A DNA stretch of 64,000 bases from contig NZ_CP075169.1 of the NCBI RefSeq assembly GCF_016865525.2, forward strand, positions 4,464,337 to 4,528,336, written 5' to 3'. Positions 24,857 through 36,573 of the stretch are shown one piece after another. Below the pieces are notes generated by a model. The model did no database searches, had not been told where the DNA came from, and saw nothing but the letters and a program-made list of their open reading frames with translations. This stretch comes from Sodalis ligni. Lineage in GTDB: Bacteria > Pseudomonadota > Gammaproteobacteria > Enterobacterales > Enterobacteriaceae. The position numbers and the translations under genes are program-made. Numbering within the stretch: the stretch's first letter is position 1; each line of letters begins with the position of its first letter.

Positions 24857-25602
24857 GGCATTCCTCTGTACTCAGTTAACCTTATCAGCCTAGACCTGCC
24901 GGCCTACACCTATCATTTACATCTATATGTCCGCACTAGTCTGTTTATGCTTAGCGCGGTGGATTATCCCGGCACCGAAACGGCCCCGGCCAGTTTAACC
25001 GGGCGTGCCGTTGCCGGGCAACGGTTTGGGCGGGATTTTATTTACCATGAACTGGCCGAAAAGCTCACGGCTTTTTAGAGGCTTACCGCCCAGGTAGGGT
25101 TTAAGCGCCATGCGGGTAAACCGTTTGGCGGCGCGCAGCGTTTCCATATCTGGAAAATGTCCGGCGGCCAGCGCCTGCAGCTCACGTCCGGTAAAGCTGT
25201 AGTGGTCGATGACGACGCTGGCTATAAAACCTTTTTCTTCCCGGAAGCGGTAAGTCATATCATCATCCACCGGCAGGCCGGTAGCGGCACAGTGCAGGAA
25301 ATCCACGCCGTAGCCCAGGTGATGGAGCAGCGACAGCTCAAATCGCCTTAGGGTGGGCTCGGGGGATCCGGTAGCGGCCGCAAGTGACTGCAAACATTGC
25401 AGATAATCAAAGAACAGGGAGGAGTAGTCGGTACCGTAGGCCATTACCCGTGACAGCAGCTCATTGGCATACAACCCGCTGTAGAGCATCAGGCCGGTTA
25501 ACGGCAGGCCCAGGGAGACAGGCTCGGCATTGCGCAGGGTTTTGACTTCGCCCCGTCCGCTCCAGCGGATAAGCAGCGGCGTGAAGGGTTGCAGAACACC
25601 TT

Positions 25603-27338
<1,736 letters not shown>

Positions 27339-27454
27339 TTACCAATAACTCAACCATGCGTCAAATAACTACAGCATACGGAACAGGTCTGCTTGAGCTA
27401 AGCCACGCCAAAACTGTTTCGTTTGCAGTGGCTCCCTTACCGGGAACCAGTCTT

Positions 27455-27580
27455 TATAACCTTCATCTTTCAAGCCGCAGCTGTGTTGGCTACAATTGTT
27501 CACCCGAATCACTTACCTAAGTAAGCTCATCGGGTTCACAACCTTGCCGCCTTGCTGCAACTCGAAAGCTATTGGGTATA
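27455..27580. repeat. ERIC (intergenic repeat unit), full length
   Basis: This 126-base element is bounded by TATAACC and GGGTATA. The central palindrome ATCACTTACCTAAGTAAGCTCAT and the right part TTGCCGCCTTGCTGCAACTCGAA match the enterobacterial ERIC/IRU consensus. It lies between lepB and rnc and would be transcribed with that operon, where it could fold into a long hairpin. Confidence 0.85.
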
Positions 27581-27639
27581 CTACCTTCATCTTTCAAGCC
27601 GCAGCCGTGATGGCCGCAGCTTGAAAGCTATTATGTATA
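27578..27639. repeat. Short ERIC derivative
   Basis: This is a 62-base palindromic unit (CTTCATCTTTCAAGCCGCAGC ... GCTTGAAAGCTATTATGTATA) directly abutting the full ERIC. It keeps only the two ends of the element, so the middle ~65 bases have been lost. A similar unit lies at 40561-40624. Confidence 0.65.
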
Positions 27640-27686
27640 TTCTACAACGGGTGGCGCGATAATGCTTCGCTTAAAAAGAGATTTGA

Positions 27687-28649
27687 TTAATGAATACCGC
27701 CGATACGTCTTAAACGAACGCCGGTAGGCCATTTCCCTTCTTGTTTTTCAAAACTCATCCAAATCGCCGTCGCCTTGCCCACCAGATTTCTTTCCGGGAC
27801 AAAACCCCAATAACGGCTATCGGCGCTATCATCGCGATTATCGCCCATCATGAAATACTCCCCGTCGGGCACCACCCACTCCATCCGCTGCTGGTAATAG
27901 AGATTCATCTGATCCTGCTGGCCGGGAACGGTCAGGATACGATGGGATACGTCGCCCAGGGTCTCGATGCGCTGCGCCAGGCGGATACCGTCATCCACCG
28001 ACTGGTCCGGCGCCACTTCCAAAAAGCCGGAGGAGGATTCGCCGTTGCCGGTGGAATCAAAGGTCTGGACAAAATCGCTGGGAGCCATTTCGCTATAGGT
28101 CACCGGCAATGCGCTGTTGCAGGTAGGACTATTGCCGCACCCCGGATGAACCGTCACGGTTTTTGACAGCGGATCGTAACTGACGCGGTCGCCGGGCAGA
28201 CCAATCACTCGTTTGATATAGTCCAGCGTCGGGTCAAGGGGATATTTGAATACCACCACATCGCCGCGCTGCGGATGCCCGGTGGGAATCAGCGTGGCTT
28301 GGGTAATGGGATTTTTGATCCCGTAGGCGAACTTTTCCACCAGGATGAAATCCCCTACCAATAGCGTCGGCATCATTGAGCCCGACGGGATTTGAAACGG
28401 CTCATAAATAAAAGAGCGGACTACAAATACCACCAGCAATACCGGAAAAATTGAAGCGCAGGTTTCAATCCAGCCGGGCTGGCCGACTTTTTTCGGCACG
28501 GCTTTACCAGCGACCGGAACGCCGGTATCAAGCGTGGCTTGCGCTTGTTTCAAGCGGCGTGCCGGTGCCAGTTTAAATCGATCCACGCACCAGATAATAC
28601 CGGTTATCAAGGTCGCTATTGCCAGGATCAAGGCAAACATATTCGCCAT
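27687..28649 (-). CDS. lepB: Signal peptidase I
   Basis: LepB removes signal peptides from secreted proteins at the periplasmic face of the inner membrane. Two N-terminal membrane segments (about 3-20 and 65-82) precede the catalytic Ser91 in IPSGSMMPTL. The general-base Lys lies in DYIKRVIGLPGD, and box D/E motifs RGDVVVFKYP and GDNRDDSADSRYWG are present. It has 320 residues, close to the E. coli 324. It is downstream of lepA in the same transcript, 15 bases apart. Confidence 0.97.
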   Translation of the reverse strand: MANMFALILAIATLITGIIWCVDRFKLAPARRLKQAQATLDTGVPVAGKAVPKKVGQPGWIETCASIFPVLLVVFVVRSFIYEPFQIPSGSMMPTLLVGDFILVEKFAYGIKNPITQATLIPTGHPQRGDVVVFKYPLDPTLDYIKRVIGLPGDRVSYDPLSKTVTVHPGCGNSPTCNSALPVTYSEMAPSDFVQTFDSTGNGESSSGFLEVAPDQSVDDGIRLAQRIETLGDVSHRILTVPGQQDQMNLYYQQRMEWVVPDGEYFMMGDNRDDSADSRYWGFVPERNLVGKATAIWMSFEKQEGKWPTGVRLRRIGGIH

Positions 28650-28664
28650 GCTAACTCCTCAAAC

Positions 28665-30464
28665 TCATTTACTGTCTTTGCCGACGTGCAGAATAGCCAA
28701 AAAGGCTTCCTGCGGCAGCTCCACGTTACCAACCTGCTTCATGCGCTTCTTGCCTTCTTTTTGCTTTTGCAACAATTTCTTCTTGCGGCTGACATCGCCG
28801 CCGTAACATTTCGCCAGTACGTTTTTACGCAATTGCTTAATAGTAGAACGGGCAATAATGTGGTTGCCGATAGCCGCCTGAATGGCGATATCAAACTGCT
28901 GCCGGGGGATGAGTTCCTGCATTTTCTCCACGATTTCGCGCCCGCGACGCTGTGAATTATCACGATGGGTAATTAACGCCAGGGCGTCTACCCGTTCTCC
29001 GTTAATGAGGATATCCACCCGAACCATATCGGAGGTTTGGAAACGCTTGAAACCGTAATCCAGCGAAGCATAGCCGCGGGAGGTGGATTTCAGCCGATCG
29101 AAAAAGTCCAGGACCACTTCCGACATGGGAATTTCGTAAGTGAGCGCCACCTGGTTGCCGTGATAGACCATATTGGTCTGCATTCCGCGCTTTTCGATAC
29201 AAAGGGTAATGACATTGCCAAGGAACTCCTGCGGCAACAGCATATGGCATTCCGCGATGGGTTCGCGCAACTCAAGAATATTGTTCAGGGGCGGCAGCTT
29301 GGACGGGCTGTCCACGTACTGGGTCTGGTTATCCGTGGTCACCACTTCGTAGATAACCGTCGGCGCGGTGGTGATAAGCTCCAGATCGTATTCCCGCTCC
29401 AGTCGCTCCTGTATGATTTCCATATGCAGCAAGCCCAGGAAACCGCAGCGAAAACCAAAACCCAGGGCGGTGGAGCTCTCCGGCTCGTAGAACAGCGAAG
29501 CGTCGTTCAGGCTCAGTTTCCCGAGAGCATCGCGGAAGGCTTCGTAATCGTCGGAGCTGATGGTGAACATGCCGGCATAGACCTGCGGCTTCACTTTCTT
29601 GAAGCCCGGCAGGGCCTTTTCCGCCGGCTGGCGGGCCAGGGTCAGGGTATCCCCCACCGGCGCCCCCAGGATATCCTTGATGGCGCAAACCAGCCAACCC
29701 ACCTCGCCGCAGTTCAGGATGTCCCTGTCCACCCGCTTCGGCGTGAAAATGCCCAGCCGGTCGGCATTGTAGCTCTGGCCGGTACTCATGACCTTGACTT
29801 TATCGCCCTTGCGCAGCGTGCCGTTTTTTACCCGGATCAGCGACACCACGCCCAGATAGTTGTCAAACCACGAATCGATGATCAGCGCCTGCAGCGGCCC
29901 CTCCGGGGAGCCTTGGGGCGGCGGGATGTCGCGCACCAGCCGCTCCAGCACTTCCGGCACGCCTTCGCCGGTCTTGGCCGAACAGCGCACCGCGTCGGTG
30001 GCGTCGATGCCGACGATATCCTCGATTTCCTGCGCCACTCGCTCGGGATCGGCGGCGGGCAGATCGATCTTGTTCAATACCGGCACGACTTCCAGATTCA
30101 TTTCCATGGCGGTATAGCAGTTGGCGAGAGTCTGCGCCTCCACGCCCTGCCCCGCGTCCACCACCAGCAAGGCCCCTTCGCAGGCCGCCAGGGAGCGAGA
30201 CACTTCGTAGGAAAAGTCCACATGTCCGGGAGTATCGATAAAGTTCAGCTGGTAAATCTGGCCGTCATTGGCTTTATAATCCAGCGTTACGCTCTGGGCC
30301 TTGATGGTAATGCCGCGCTCACGCTCCAAATCCATGGAGTCCAATACCTGGGCTTCCATTTCCCGCTCGGCCAAACCGCCGCAGGTTTGGATCAGGCGAT
30401 CGGAGAGAGTCGACTTACCGTGGTCGATATGGGCGATTATTGAAAAGTTTCTTATATGCTTCAT
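28665..30464 (-). CDS. lepA: Elongation factor 4 (LepA)
   Basis: LepA is a translational GTPase implicated in ribosome back-translocation and initiation or assembly. G motifs [24 protein letters not shown] and NKIDLP, the EF-G-like domains III and V, and the LepA-specific C-terminal domain ([26 protein letters not shown]) are all in place. The 599 residues are the E. coli length. There is no lesion in 1.8 kb. Confidence 0.98.
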   Translation of the reverse strand: MKHIRNFSIIAHIDHGKSTLSDRLIQTCGGLAEREMEAQVLDSMDLERERGITIKAQSVTLDYKANDGQIYQLNFIDTPGHVDFSYEVSRSLAACEGALLVVDAGQGVEAQTLANCYTAMEMNLEVVPVLNKIDLPAADPERVAQEIEDIVGIDATDAVRCSAKTGEGVPEVLERLVRDIPPPQGSPEGPLQALIIDSWFDNYLGVVSLIRVKNGTLRKGDKVKVMSTGQSYNADRLGIFTPKRVDRDILNCGEVGWLVCAIKDILGAPVGDTLTLARQPAEKALPGFKKVKPQVYAGMFTISSDDYEAFRDALGKLSLNDASLFYEPESSTALGFGFRCGFLGLLHMEIIQERLEREYDLELITTAPTVIYEVVTTDNQTQYVDSPSKLPPLNNILELREPIAECHMLLPQEFLGNVITLCIEKRGMQTNMVYHGNQVALTYEIPMSEVVLDFFDRLKSTSRGYASLDYGFKRFQTSDMVRVDILINGERVDALALITHRDNSQRRGREIVEKMQELIPRQQFDIAIQAAIGNHIIARSTIKQLRKNVLAKCYGGDVSRKKKLLQKQKEGKKRMKQVGNVELPQEAFLAILHVGKDSK

Positions 30465-30850
30465 TTATATGAATTTTTCTCAAATTTTAACGCTAAAAAA
30501 TATTCCAATGGAAACGGGGATGGAGATAGCAACACGATTACCCGTAAAAACATCGTCGCATCTTACACTGAAAGCGGAAACCAAGAAAGGCAGCCGAGGA
30601 AGATCCGGCTTGGGCCTTGTCATCGGATTATTACCCCACTCCTTGTTCCTATGACACTTCCGGCATCAGCCGCTTCCCGACAAACCGCCGGAAGGTTGTA
30701 AATTGATTTAAAGCGGGAGGTTGGAATGCGATACACGCCCGCGAACGCGGACCATTGACGGATAGGGAGTAGCCCGGAGCTGTTGAGATAACGTCCAGGC
30801 AGCGGCCCGTTATAAGGCAACAGGGCCGGCGGCGGCCCGTCACCGTCAAG
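30465..30850. other. lepA-rseC gap
   Basis: These 386 bases lie upstream of lepA. They should contain the lepA-lepB promoter and the end of the rpoE-rseABC transcript. A GC-rich part near 30800-30840 repeats GGCCCGT, but I could not delimit a convincing terminator. Short open frames here do not look coding. Confidence 0.4.
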
Positions 30851-31318
30851 CTACTCTTTTTCCCGACGGAAAGAGAGGGAAGCCGGCGGCAGAGCGATTT
30901 GCAAAATCACCGGTTGATATTCAATCTGATTGCCGATGCGCTGCGCCAGAAAACGCGCCAGCAGCATACCGCCGGCGCCCCCCAGCAGCCCACCCAATGC
31001 GGCGGCGATATCGGTGTGGAAGAGGCCCTGCAGGATTGACGCGCAGCCGATTAAGCCCACCAGAGGCAGCATATACACCAGCAAAGCCGAACGGATCAGG
31101 CTGCTTTCGGTGATGCCCACTTCCACCCGCTGGCCGGGCACCAGAGGGTGCTTGCTTTCCACGCGCAGCTGGTGCGACGAATCGGCCCCCATTTTATTGA
31201 GGATGCTGGTGCCGCAGCTGCTGCGGGAATGACAGCTGCCGCAGCCCGCGCTTTGCTCGCAACGCAGTTGCGCAATACCTTGCTGCCAGGAGATAACCGT
31301 TGCCCATTCTTTAATCAT
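30851..31318 (-). CDS. rseC: Sigma-E regulator RseC
   Basis: RseC is an inner-membrane protein of the rpoE operon, which is also linked to SoxR reduction with the Rsx complex. A cysteine-rich N-terminal segment (CEQSAGCGSCHSRSSCG) could bind a cofactor. Two membrane helices follow (about 72-95 and 100-125). The 155 residues match the family. It overlaps the rseB stop by 4 bases, suggesting translational coupling. Confidence 0.94.
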   Translation of the reverse strand: MIKEWATVISWQQGIAQLRCEQSAGCGSCHSRSSCGTSILNKMGADSSHQLRVESKHPLVPGQRVEVGITESSLIRSALLVYMLPLVGLIGCASILQGLFHTDIAAALGGLLGGAGGMLLARFLAQRIGNQIEYQPVILQIALPPASLSFRREKE

Positions 31319-32337
31319 GGTTGCGCCTTAAACACCACGCTGTCGGCGATACGCTTTGCGGTTGCCGGAGGCAATTCACCGACTACGGTGATTTCTGTAT
31401 TGTTGCGAATATCGGTATAGACCGTGCGCCTGCCGGTGCGGATATACCGCTCCGCGCTGCTGTCCGCCGCGGTGGCCTGGTTGATATTCACCGCGAAACT
31501 AAATAACCCGTCGGAATACAGCCTGGCTTCAATGGGCACGTTAATGCCCGGCAGCGTACGGCGACTGCGCGAGACTTCAGCGGTACCCGCCGGCAGCCAG
31601 TTGGTGTTCCAATCAAACTGTAACTTTTCCGAGGCCGGCACCGCCAGCAACGGAGGTAGATTCACTTTGTCCAGACCCTGCATCATGTCCATGACCTGCG
31701 GGTCGACGACAAATGAGATCACCCGGAATTGTTCCAGCGCCTCACCGTCGCGGTCCAGCAAATCGACACGTAAAGGCAGTTTCGTCTCGGAGTCGATCCA
31801 CACCACGTAACCAAACCGGGTACTGTCCCGCGCTACTATGCGCACCACATCGCATAAGCGATCGGAGACTCGCGTCCGCCCTACGGGAATAAAATCGTAG
31901 AACTGCGCCAGACGCCCAAAATCAGCGTAAACGATAGAGGGAAGAGAATCAACGATATGATCGCCGGAGAGTGTAAAGGGTTCGAGGCCGGGTTCGAAAT
32001 AACTGATTTCGTCGCCCCGCTGAAGGATTTCAAGCCGGGGGCCATCCATTTGCAGCAGCTGCGCAAACGGACGTTTTTCAAACAGGGCGTGACGAAAACG
32101 CAAAGAATCCACACCCTGCTTGCTGACGCTGACGTAAGCAAATTCATAGCTTAATGATTTGCTTGCCTGGCTCATCTGCTGAAGCAAGACGCCGGGGGCG
32201 GTAATGGGAGCTGGAGCCCCTGCGGGGGCGGAAGCAGGTGCCCCGGAGGGAACGGAAGCGGTAGCCTCGGCCGGGGCATTTGTCGCATAGAGCAAGCCGC
32301 TTGTCATTAAACAAACGGCACACCAAAATTGCTTCAT
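31315..32337 (-). CDS. rseB: Sigma-E factor regulatory protein RseB
   Basis: RseB is periplasmic. It binds RseA, shields it from DegS and responds to off-pathway LPS. A signal peptide (MKQFWCAVCLMTSGLLYATNA) leads into a Pro/Ala-rich insert (about 25-48) that E. coli lacks. The MucB/RseB fold follows (LLQQMSQASKSLSYEFAYV, VGRTRVSDRLCDVVRI, VNLPPLLAVP). It has 340 residues against 318 in E. coli; most of the difference is the A/P stretch. It overlaps the rseA stop by one base. Confidence 0.95.
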   Translation of the reverse strand: MKQFWCAVCLMTSGLLYATNAPAEATASVPSGAPASAPAGAPAPITAPGVLLQQMSQASKSLSYEFAYVSVSKQGVDSLRFRHALFEKRPFAQLLQMDGPRLEILQRGDEISYFEPGLEPFTLSGDHIVDSLPSIVYADFGRLAQFYDFIPVGRTRVSDRLCDVVRIVARDSTRFGYVVWIDSETKLPLRVDLLDRDGEALEQFRVISFVVDPQVMDMMQGLDKVNLPPLLAVPASEKLQFDWNTNWLPAGTAEVSRSRRTLPGINVPIEARLYSDGLFSFAVNINQATAADSSAERYIRTGRRTVYTDIRNNTEITVVGELPPATAKRIADSVVFKAQP

Positions 32338-32990
32338 TACTGAGGCTGCATTCCTAATGACTGTGTTCCCGGGACCTGAACCGCTGCTTGCTGGGCTTCA
32401 TGCTGGTCGAATTGCAATTGCGTTGAATGCACCCGACGCTGCAATTCGAAATCCTGCAAGATTGCGTTGATGCGTTTGCGCTGTTCCTGCACCTGCTGCT
32501 GCTGCGAACCGGTATCGGCAACCGCGCCGCCTGAAGGGACACCCAGGCTGACGGGGGACGCCTGGCCCATCATGGGCAAGGTGTTGAATACCGGCGCTTC
32601 CGGCTGCGCATCGTTGACCGGACGGTTATAGTGCTGAACGCCGACGATGACCGCCAGAGACACGCAGGCCGCCAAACCGATTTGGGTCACATGGGCAACC
32701 CAGGGGCTCGCCTTGCGCCAGAACGGCAGCTTGTGCCAGGTTTCCGGCCGGGGCTGCGATTCTTTCACCGAGACAGGCACCAGGCGTACAGGTTCCTGGG
32801 CAATTGCGGCCGCGACACGATCGGCGATATCAAGATGAAGGGTTTCACCAATATCACCACGCATTGTATCGCGGATCAGATGATACCGTTGCCAGCTCTG
32901 CCGTAACGAGTCATCTTTCGATAACGCGTTAATCAGTTCATTATCGAACAGTTCACCATCCATAAGAGCCGAAAGCTTTTCATTACGCAT
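32337..32990 (-). CDS. rseA: Anti-sigma-E factor RseA
   Basis: RseA holds sigma-E at the inner membrane until DegS and RseP cleave it. The N-terminal cytoplasmic domain (MRNEKLSALMDGELFDNELINAL) binds RpoE. One membrane segment (about 96-118) leads into the periplasmic part, which ends in a Q-rich C-terminus. It has 217 residues against 216 in E. coli. It sits 28 bases after rpoE. Confidence 0.96.
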   Translation of the reverse strand: MRNEKLSALMDGELFDNELINALSKDDSLRQSWQRYHLIRDTMRGDIGETLHLDIADRVAAAIAQEPVRLVPVSVKESQPRPETWHKLPFWRKASPWVAHVTQIGLAACVSLAVIVGVQHYNRPVNDAQPEAPVFNTLPMMGQASPVSLGVPSGGAVADTGSQQQQVQEQRKRINAILQDFELQRRVHSTQLQFDQHEAQQAAVQVPGTQSLGMQPQ

Positions 32991-33018
32991 GCGTGGGCAC
33001 CTTCTCCTGCCGCCATCG

Positions 33019-33594
33019 TTATCGCTGAATCAGCGGTTGAATTTTATTATCAATAGCTTCGCGTGCACGGAAGATACGCGATCTTACCGTTCCCACGGGG
33101 CAATCCATGATGGACGCTATCTCTTCATAGCTTAAACCATCCAGTTCCCGAAGCGTAATGGCCATACGTAAATCTTCAGGAAGCCCTTCAATAGTGCGAA
33201 ACACTATCTGTCGCAATTCTTCAGACAACATTAAATTCTCAGGGTTCGATATTTCTTTCAATGCGCCGGCACTTTCGTAATTTTCGGCATCATTGGCGTC
33301 CACATCGCTAGCCGGCGGACGCCGTCCCTGAGCTACCAGATAATTTTTCGCCGTGTTTACGGCGATTCGATACAGCCATGTATAAAAAGCGCTGTCCCCG
33401 CGAAAAGAGTCCAGGGCGCGATACGCCTTGATAAACGACTCCTGGGCCACATCAGGTACGTCCCCTTGGGGAACGTAACGCGACACCAGGCTCGCTACTT
33501 TATGCTGGTAACGAACGACCAGTAAATTGAACGCTTTTTGGTCGCCTTTCTGCACCCGTTCAACCAGCACCTGATCCGTTAACTGCTCGCTCAT
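33019..33594 (-). CDS. rpoE: RNA polymerase sigma-E factor
   Basis: RpoE is the ECF sigma factor for envelope stress; it is essential in E. coli and several relatives. Region 2 (FNLLVVRYQHKVASLVSRYV, YRALDSFRGDSAFYTWLYRIAVNTAKNYL) and region 4 (LREL DGLSYEEIASIMDCPVGTV) are nearly identical to E. coli. It has 191 residues. It is preceded by a readable sigma-E promoter, implying autoregulation, and is divergent from nadB. Confidence 0.98.
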   Translation of the reverse strand: MSEQLTDQVLVERVQKGDQKAFNLLVVRYQHKVASLVSRYVPQGDVPDVAQESFIKAYRALDSFRGDSAFYTWLYRIAVNTAKNYLVAQGRRPPASDVDANDAENYESAGALKEISNPENLMLSEELRQIVFRTIEGLPEDLRMAITLRELDGLSYEEIASIMDCPVGTVRSRIFRAREAIDNKIQPLIQR

Positions 33595-33616
33595 CCGAGG
33601 TAAATTCTCCCCAAAT

Positions 33617-33700
33617 TTATCTCCACGCGAAAAAAATAGTACCGCCAGCCACTAAACCAATAACACGAGCAAGCTCCCGCTTGGAGTTTATGCTAACCAT
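33617..33700 (-). CDS. Small ORF in the rpoE leader (27 aa), possible leader peptide
   Basis: ATG 33700 begins MVSINSKRELARVIGLVAGG followed by TIFFAWR and a stop 22 bases before rpoE. E. coli is reported to have a leader ORF (rseD) at this place; I cannot confirm sequence homology. The ATG lies inside the -35/-10 spacer of the sigma-E promoter, so only transcripts from a more distal promoter could carry it. There is no strong ribosome site. Support is positional only. Confidence 0.25.
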   Translation of the reverse strand: MVSINSKRELARVIGLVAGGTIFFAWR

Positions 33701-33708
33701 GAAGTTCC
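33681..33708 (-). promoter_or_regulatory. Sigma-E promoter of rpoE
   Basis: On the minus strand GGAACTT (33708-33702), a 16-base spacer and TCCAA (33685-33681) fit the sigma-E consensus GGAACTT-N16-TCnAA. It places a start about 80 bases upstream of the rpoE ATG, as in E. coli, where RpoE activates its own operon. Confidence 0.75.
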
Positions 33709-33789
33709 GTCCCACCTGTATTTTTTTGGATTCAATGGGAGACGGCTATCGGCGCACCGGCTCTCGGGCCGGGTGTCAGTCAGACTATC

Positions 33790-33966
33790 ATGAAAAAAAA
33801 TATTTTTAGTGTTAGATTCCTGAAATCACGCGACCAGATCATAAAATCCGGTCCGGCACCGTATCAACAGCGCAGGTTACCCGGTATTGCGACGGCTGTC
33901 AGTAAAGAAGAGAAAATTGTCATGGGTAAAATATCAGCAATTAGCGGTTTAGCCCTAAATCATTGA
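33790..33966 (+). CDS. Small ORF upstream of nadB (58 aa), weak
   Basis: This is an open frame of 58 codons on the nadB strand, beginning [15 protein letters not shown] and ending GLALNH. It is basic, with no recognised family. There is no good ribosome site. The rest of the rpoE-nadB interval (33595-34015) shows only promoters. It may well be fortuitous. Confidence 0.15.
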   Translation: MKKNIFSVRFLKSRDQIIKSGPAPYQQRRLPGIATAVSKEEKIVMGKISAISGLALNH

Positions 33967-34015
33967 GTGCTACCATCGGAAAACTGTAATTTCTTATTGG
34001 GTAAACACCATTCAA

Positions 34016-35617
34016 ATGCAACCCTCAACTGAACATGTAACCGATGTATTGGTCATTGGCAGCGGTGCGGCCGGGCTTTCGCTGGCCTTGCGCCTGGCCG
34101 GGCATTGTCAGGTCATGGTACTGAGCAAAGGGCCGCTCAGCGAAGGATCCACCTATTACGCCCAGGGCGGCATCGCCGCGGTGTTTGACGAAACCGACAC
34201 CATTGATTCCCATGTGGAAGATACGCTTATCGCCGGCGCCGGGCTGTGCGATCGCGAAGCGGTGGAATTTATCGCCGGCAACGCCCGCCACTGCGTCCAA
34301 TGGTTGATTGACCAAGGGGTTTTGTTCGATACCGAAACCAGCAGTGATACCAAGGAGCATTATCATCTGACCCGAGAAGGCGGCCATAGCCACCGCAGGA
34401 TTTTGCACGCGGCGGACGCCACCGGCAAAGAGGTGGAAACCACACTGGTGGAGAAAGCGGCCAACCATCCGAATATCCATATTATGGAGCGCTGCAACGC
34501 GGTGGACCTGATAAGCTCCAATAAAATCGGGCTGACCGGTACCCGGCGGGTGGTGGGTGCGTATATCTGGAACCGTGAAAAGGAACGGGTGGAAACCTGC
34601 CGGGCGAAGACCGTGGTGCTGGCCACCGGCGGTTCGTCAAAAGTCTACCAGTACACCACCAACCCCGATATTTCCTCGGGGGACGGGATCGCCATGGCCT
34701 GGCGAGCCGGCTGCCGGGTAGCCAATCTTGAATTCAACCAATTTCACCCCACCTGCCTGTTTCATCCCCAGGCGCGTAATTTCCTGCTGACCGAAGCCCT
34801 GCGCGGCGAGGGAGCGCTGCTCAAGCGTCCCGACGGCTCGCGTTTCATGCCCGATTTCGACGAACGGGGAGAACTGGCGCCGCGGGATATCGTGGCCCGC
34901 GCCATCGACCACGAGATGAAACGCCTGGGGGCCGACTGCATGTACCTGGATATCAGCCACAAGCCGGCGGAGTTTATCCAGCATCATTTCCCGATGATCT
35001 ATCAAAAGCTGCTTACCCTTGATATCGATTTAACCAAAGAACCCATTCCCATCGTGCCGGCGGCGCACTATACCTGCGGCGGCGTGATGGTGGATCAGCG
35101 CGGACGTACCGATCTGGACGGGTTATACGCCATCGGCGAAGTGAGTTATACCGGCCTGCACGGGGCCAACCGCCTGGCGTCCAACTCCTTGCTGGAATGC
35201 CTGGTCTATGGCTGGTCCGCCTCGGAGGATATCATCACGCGCCTGCCCACCGTCAAACAGGCAAAACAGCTGCCGCCCTGGGATGAAAGTCGGGTCAGCA
35301 ACTCCGATGAAGAAGTGGTCCTGCAGCATAACTGGCACGAACTGCGCCTGTTCATGTGGGACTATGTGGGCATCGTGCGCACCACCAAAAGGCTGGAACG
35401 GGCCTTGCACCGGATCAATCTGCTGCAGCGGGAAATAGACGAGTATTACTCCAATTTCCGCATCTCCAATAATCTGCTTGAGGTGCGCAACCTGATCCAG
35501 GTGGCGGAACTGATTGTAAAAAGCGCCATGCTGCGAAAGGAGAGCCGGGGCCTGCATTACACCCTGGACTATCCGGATATGCTGGAAAATCCGCAGCCCA
35601 CCATTTTGCACCCCTGA
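34016..35617 (+). CDS. nadB: L-aspartate oxidase
   Basis: NadB oxidises L-aspartate to iminoaspartate, the first step of de novo NAD synthesis. The FAD-binding dinucleotide fold [17 protein letters not shown] begins at residue 11. The substrate segments [21 protein letters not shown] ([17 protein letters not shown]), EFNQFHPT and [18 protein letters not shown] are conserved. The 533 residues are close to the E. coli 540. It is divergent from rpoE, intact. Confidence 0.97.
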   Translation: MQPSTEHVTDVLVIGSGAAGLSLALRLAGHCQVMVLSKGPLSEGSTYYAQGGIAAVFDETDTIDSHVEDTLIAGAGLCDREAVEFIAGNARHCVQWLIDQGVLFDTETSSDTKEHYHLTREGGHSHRRILHAADATGKEVETTLVEKAANHPNIHIMERCNAVDLISSNKIGLTGTRRVVGAYIWNREKERVETCRAKTVVLATGGSSKVYQYTTNPDISSGDGIAMAWRAGCRVANLEFNQFHPTCLFHPQARNFLLTEALRGEGALLKRPDGSRFMPDFDERGELAPRDIVARAIDHEMKRLGADCMYLDISHKPAEFIQHHFPMIYQKLLTLDIDLTKEPIPIVPAAHYTCGGVMVDQRGRTDLDGLYAIGEVSYTGLHGANRLASNSLLECLVYGWSASEDIITRLPTVKQAKQLPPWDESRVSNSDEEVVLQHNWHELRLFMWDYVGIVRTTKRLERALHRINLLQREIDEYYSNFRISNNLLEVRNLIQVAELIVKSAMLRKESRGLHYTLDYPDMLENPQPTILHP

Positions 35618-35691
35618 TTAACGTCCTGCCCCTGAAACCGGCCGGTGCAGCAGCGCCGCGCCGGTTTTCGCGGAAATCCCGCCCGCCCATG

Positions 35692-36441
35692 TCATAACCC
35701 GAGATAAAAATCCCGGGTCAAGTCGCGGTAGGCCGCCGAATAGGCCCGGTTTTCATCCCTGAGCGTAAACGCCGAACAACAGGATGCTCCCGCCGCCGTT
35801 GACAGTCCCAGCAAAATCCGGTGCGGCGGTTTGCCCGGATTATCAGCCACCTCGGTGCGATAGCGTACCTGCCACCGCTGCCGGCGGGCCAGCCGGATAA
35901 ACCCCTCGCCGATGTCCAGGGGCAATACCAGCATGAACAGGCCCTCCGGCGCCAGCAATCGCCGAGCGGCATCCAGCAGGTGTTCATGGGTCAGGGTGCC
36001 GGTGGAACGCGCCCGATCCCGGCTGGTATCCCGGCAGGGAATACCCACCGGAAAATAGGGCGGGTTACTGACAATCAGTTCATAACGTTCAGTGGACGTC
36101 AGGGCATAAGTGAGAATGTTATCGTTAATAACCCGTAAACGCGCCGCCCAAGGGCTGCGGGCACAGTTTTCGCCCGCCTGGGCCGCGGCCGCGCCGTCCA
36201 GTTCCAAAGCGTCGATAGCCGTCCCCTCTCCGGTGCGCTGGGCCAGCATGAGGGCGATAAGACCGCAGCCGGTACCGATATCCAGTATACGCCGCGGGAC
36301 AGGACAGAGCGGCGTCCAGGCCCCCAGCAGCACGCCGTCGGTGCCTACCTTCATGGCGCATCGATCGTGGGCGGCAAAAAAATACTTAAAGGTAAAACCA
36401 TCCCGGCGCAACAGGGTCTTTTGACCTGGCGATTCCATCAT
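35692..36441 (-). CDS. trmN: tRNA1(Val) (adenine(37)-N6)-methyltransferase
   Basis: TrmN (YfiC, TrmM) methylates N6 of A37 in tRNA-Val1. It has a Rossmann SAM-binding motif (ILDIGTGCGLIALMLAQR) and the amino-methyltransferase motif NPPYF. The N-terminus GFTFKYFFAAHDRCAMKVGTDGVLLGAW is diagnostic for the family. I take ATG 36441 (MMESPGQ), giving 249 residues; an upstream TTG at 36462 is less likely. It is convergent with nadB and divergent from srmB. Confidence 0.93.
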   Translation of the reverse strand: MMESPGQKTLLRRDGFTFKYFFAAHDRCAMKVGTDGVLLGAWTPLCPVPRRILDIGTGCGLIALMLAQRTGEGTAIDALELDGAAAAQAGENCARSPWAARLRVINDNILTYALTSTERYELIVSNPPYFPVGIPCRDTSRDRARSTGTLTHEHLLDAARRLLAPEGLFMLVLPLDIGEGFIRLARRQRWQVRYRTEVADNPGKPPHRILLGLSTAAGASCCSAFTLRDENRAYSAAYRDLTRDFYLGL

Positions 36442-36573
36442 TACTAGGCTCCCGGCGAACAATCGGGTTACTTTATGTCAAACAGGCCCGGTGTGGAAAT
36501 AACCATCCATGCGGAAACAGATGAAGATTGATCGGGATCCGTCTATAATCTGCGCCCCAACCAGAGGTAGACC

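Noticed and set aside
30620-30849. Short open frames on the minus strand in the lepA-rseC gap
   Set aside because: They overlap each other in different frames, have no family likeness and no ribosome site, and coincide with a GC-biased stretch that keeps frames open by chance.
34000-34015. Possible NadR operator before nadB
   Set aside because: Only a half-site TAAACA and a loose GTTTAGCCCTAAAT inverted repeat are present. Neither fits the 18-base NadR palindrome well enough.
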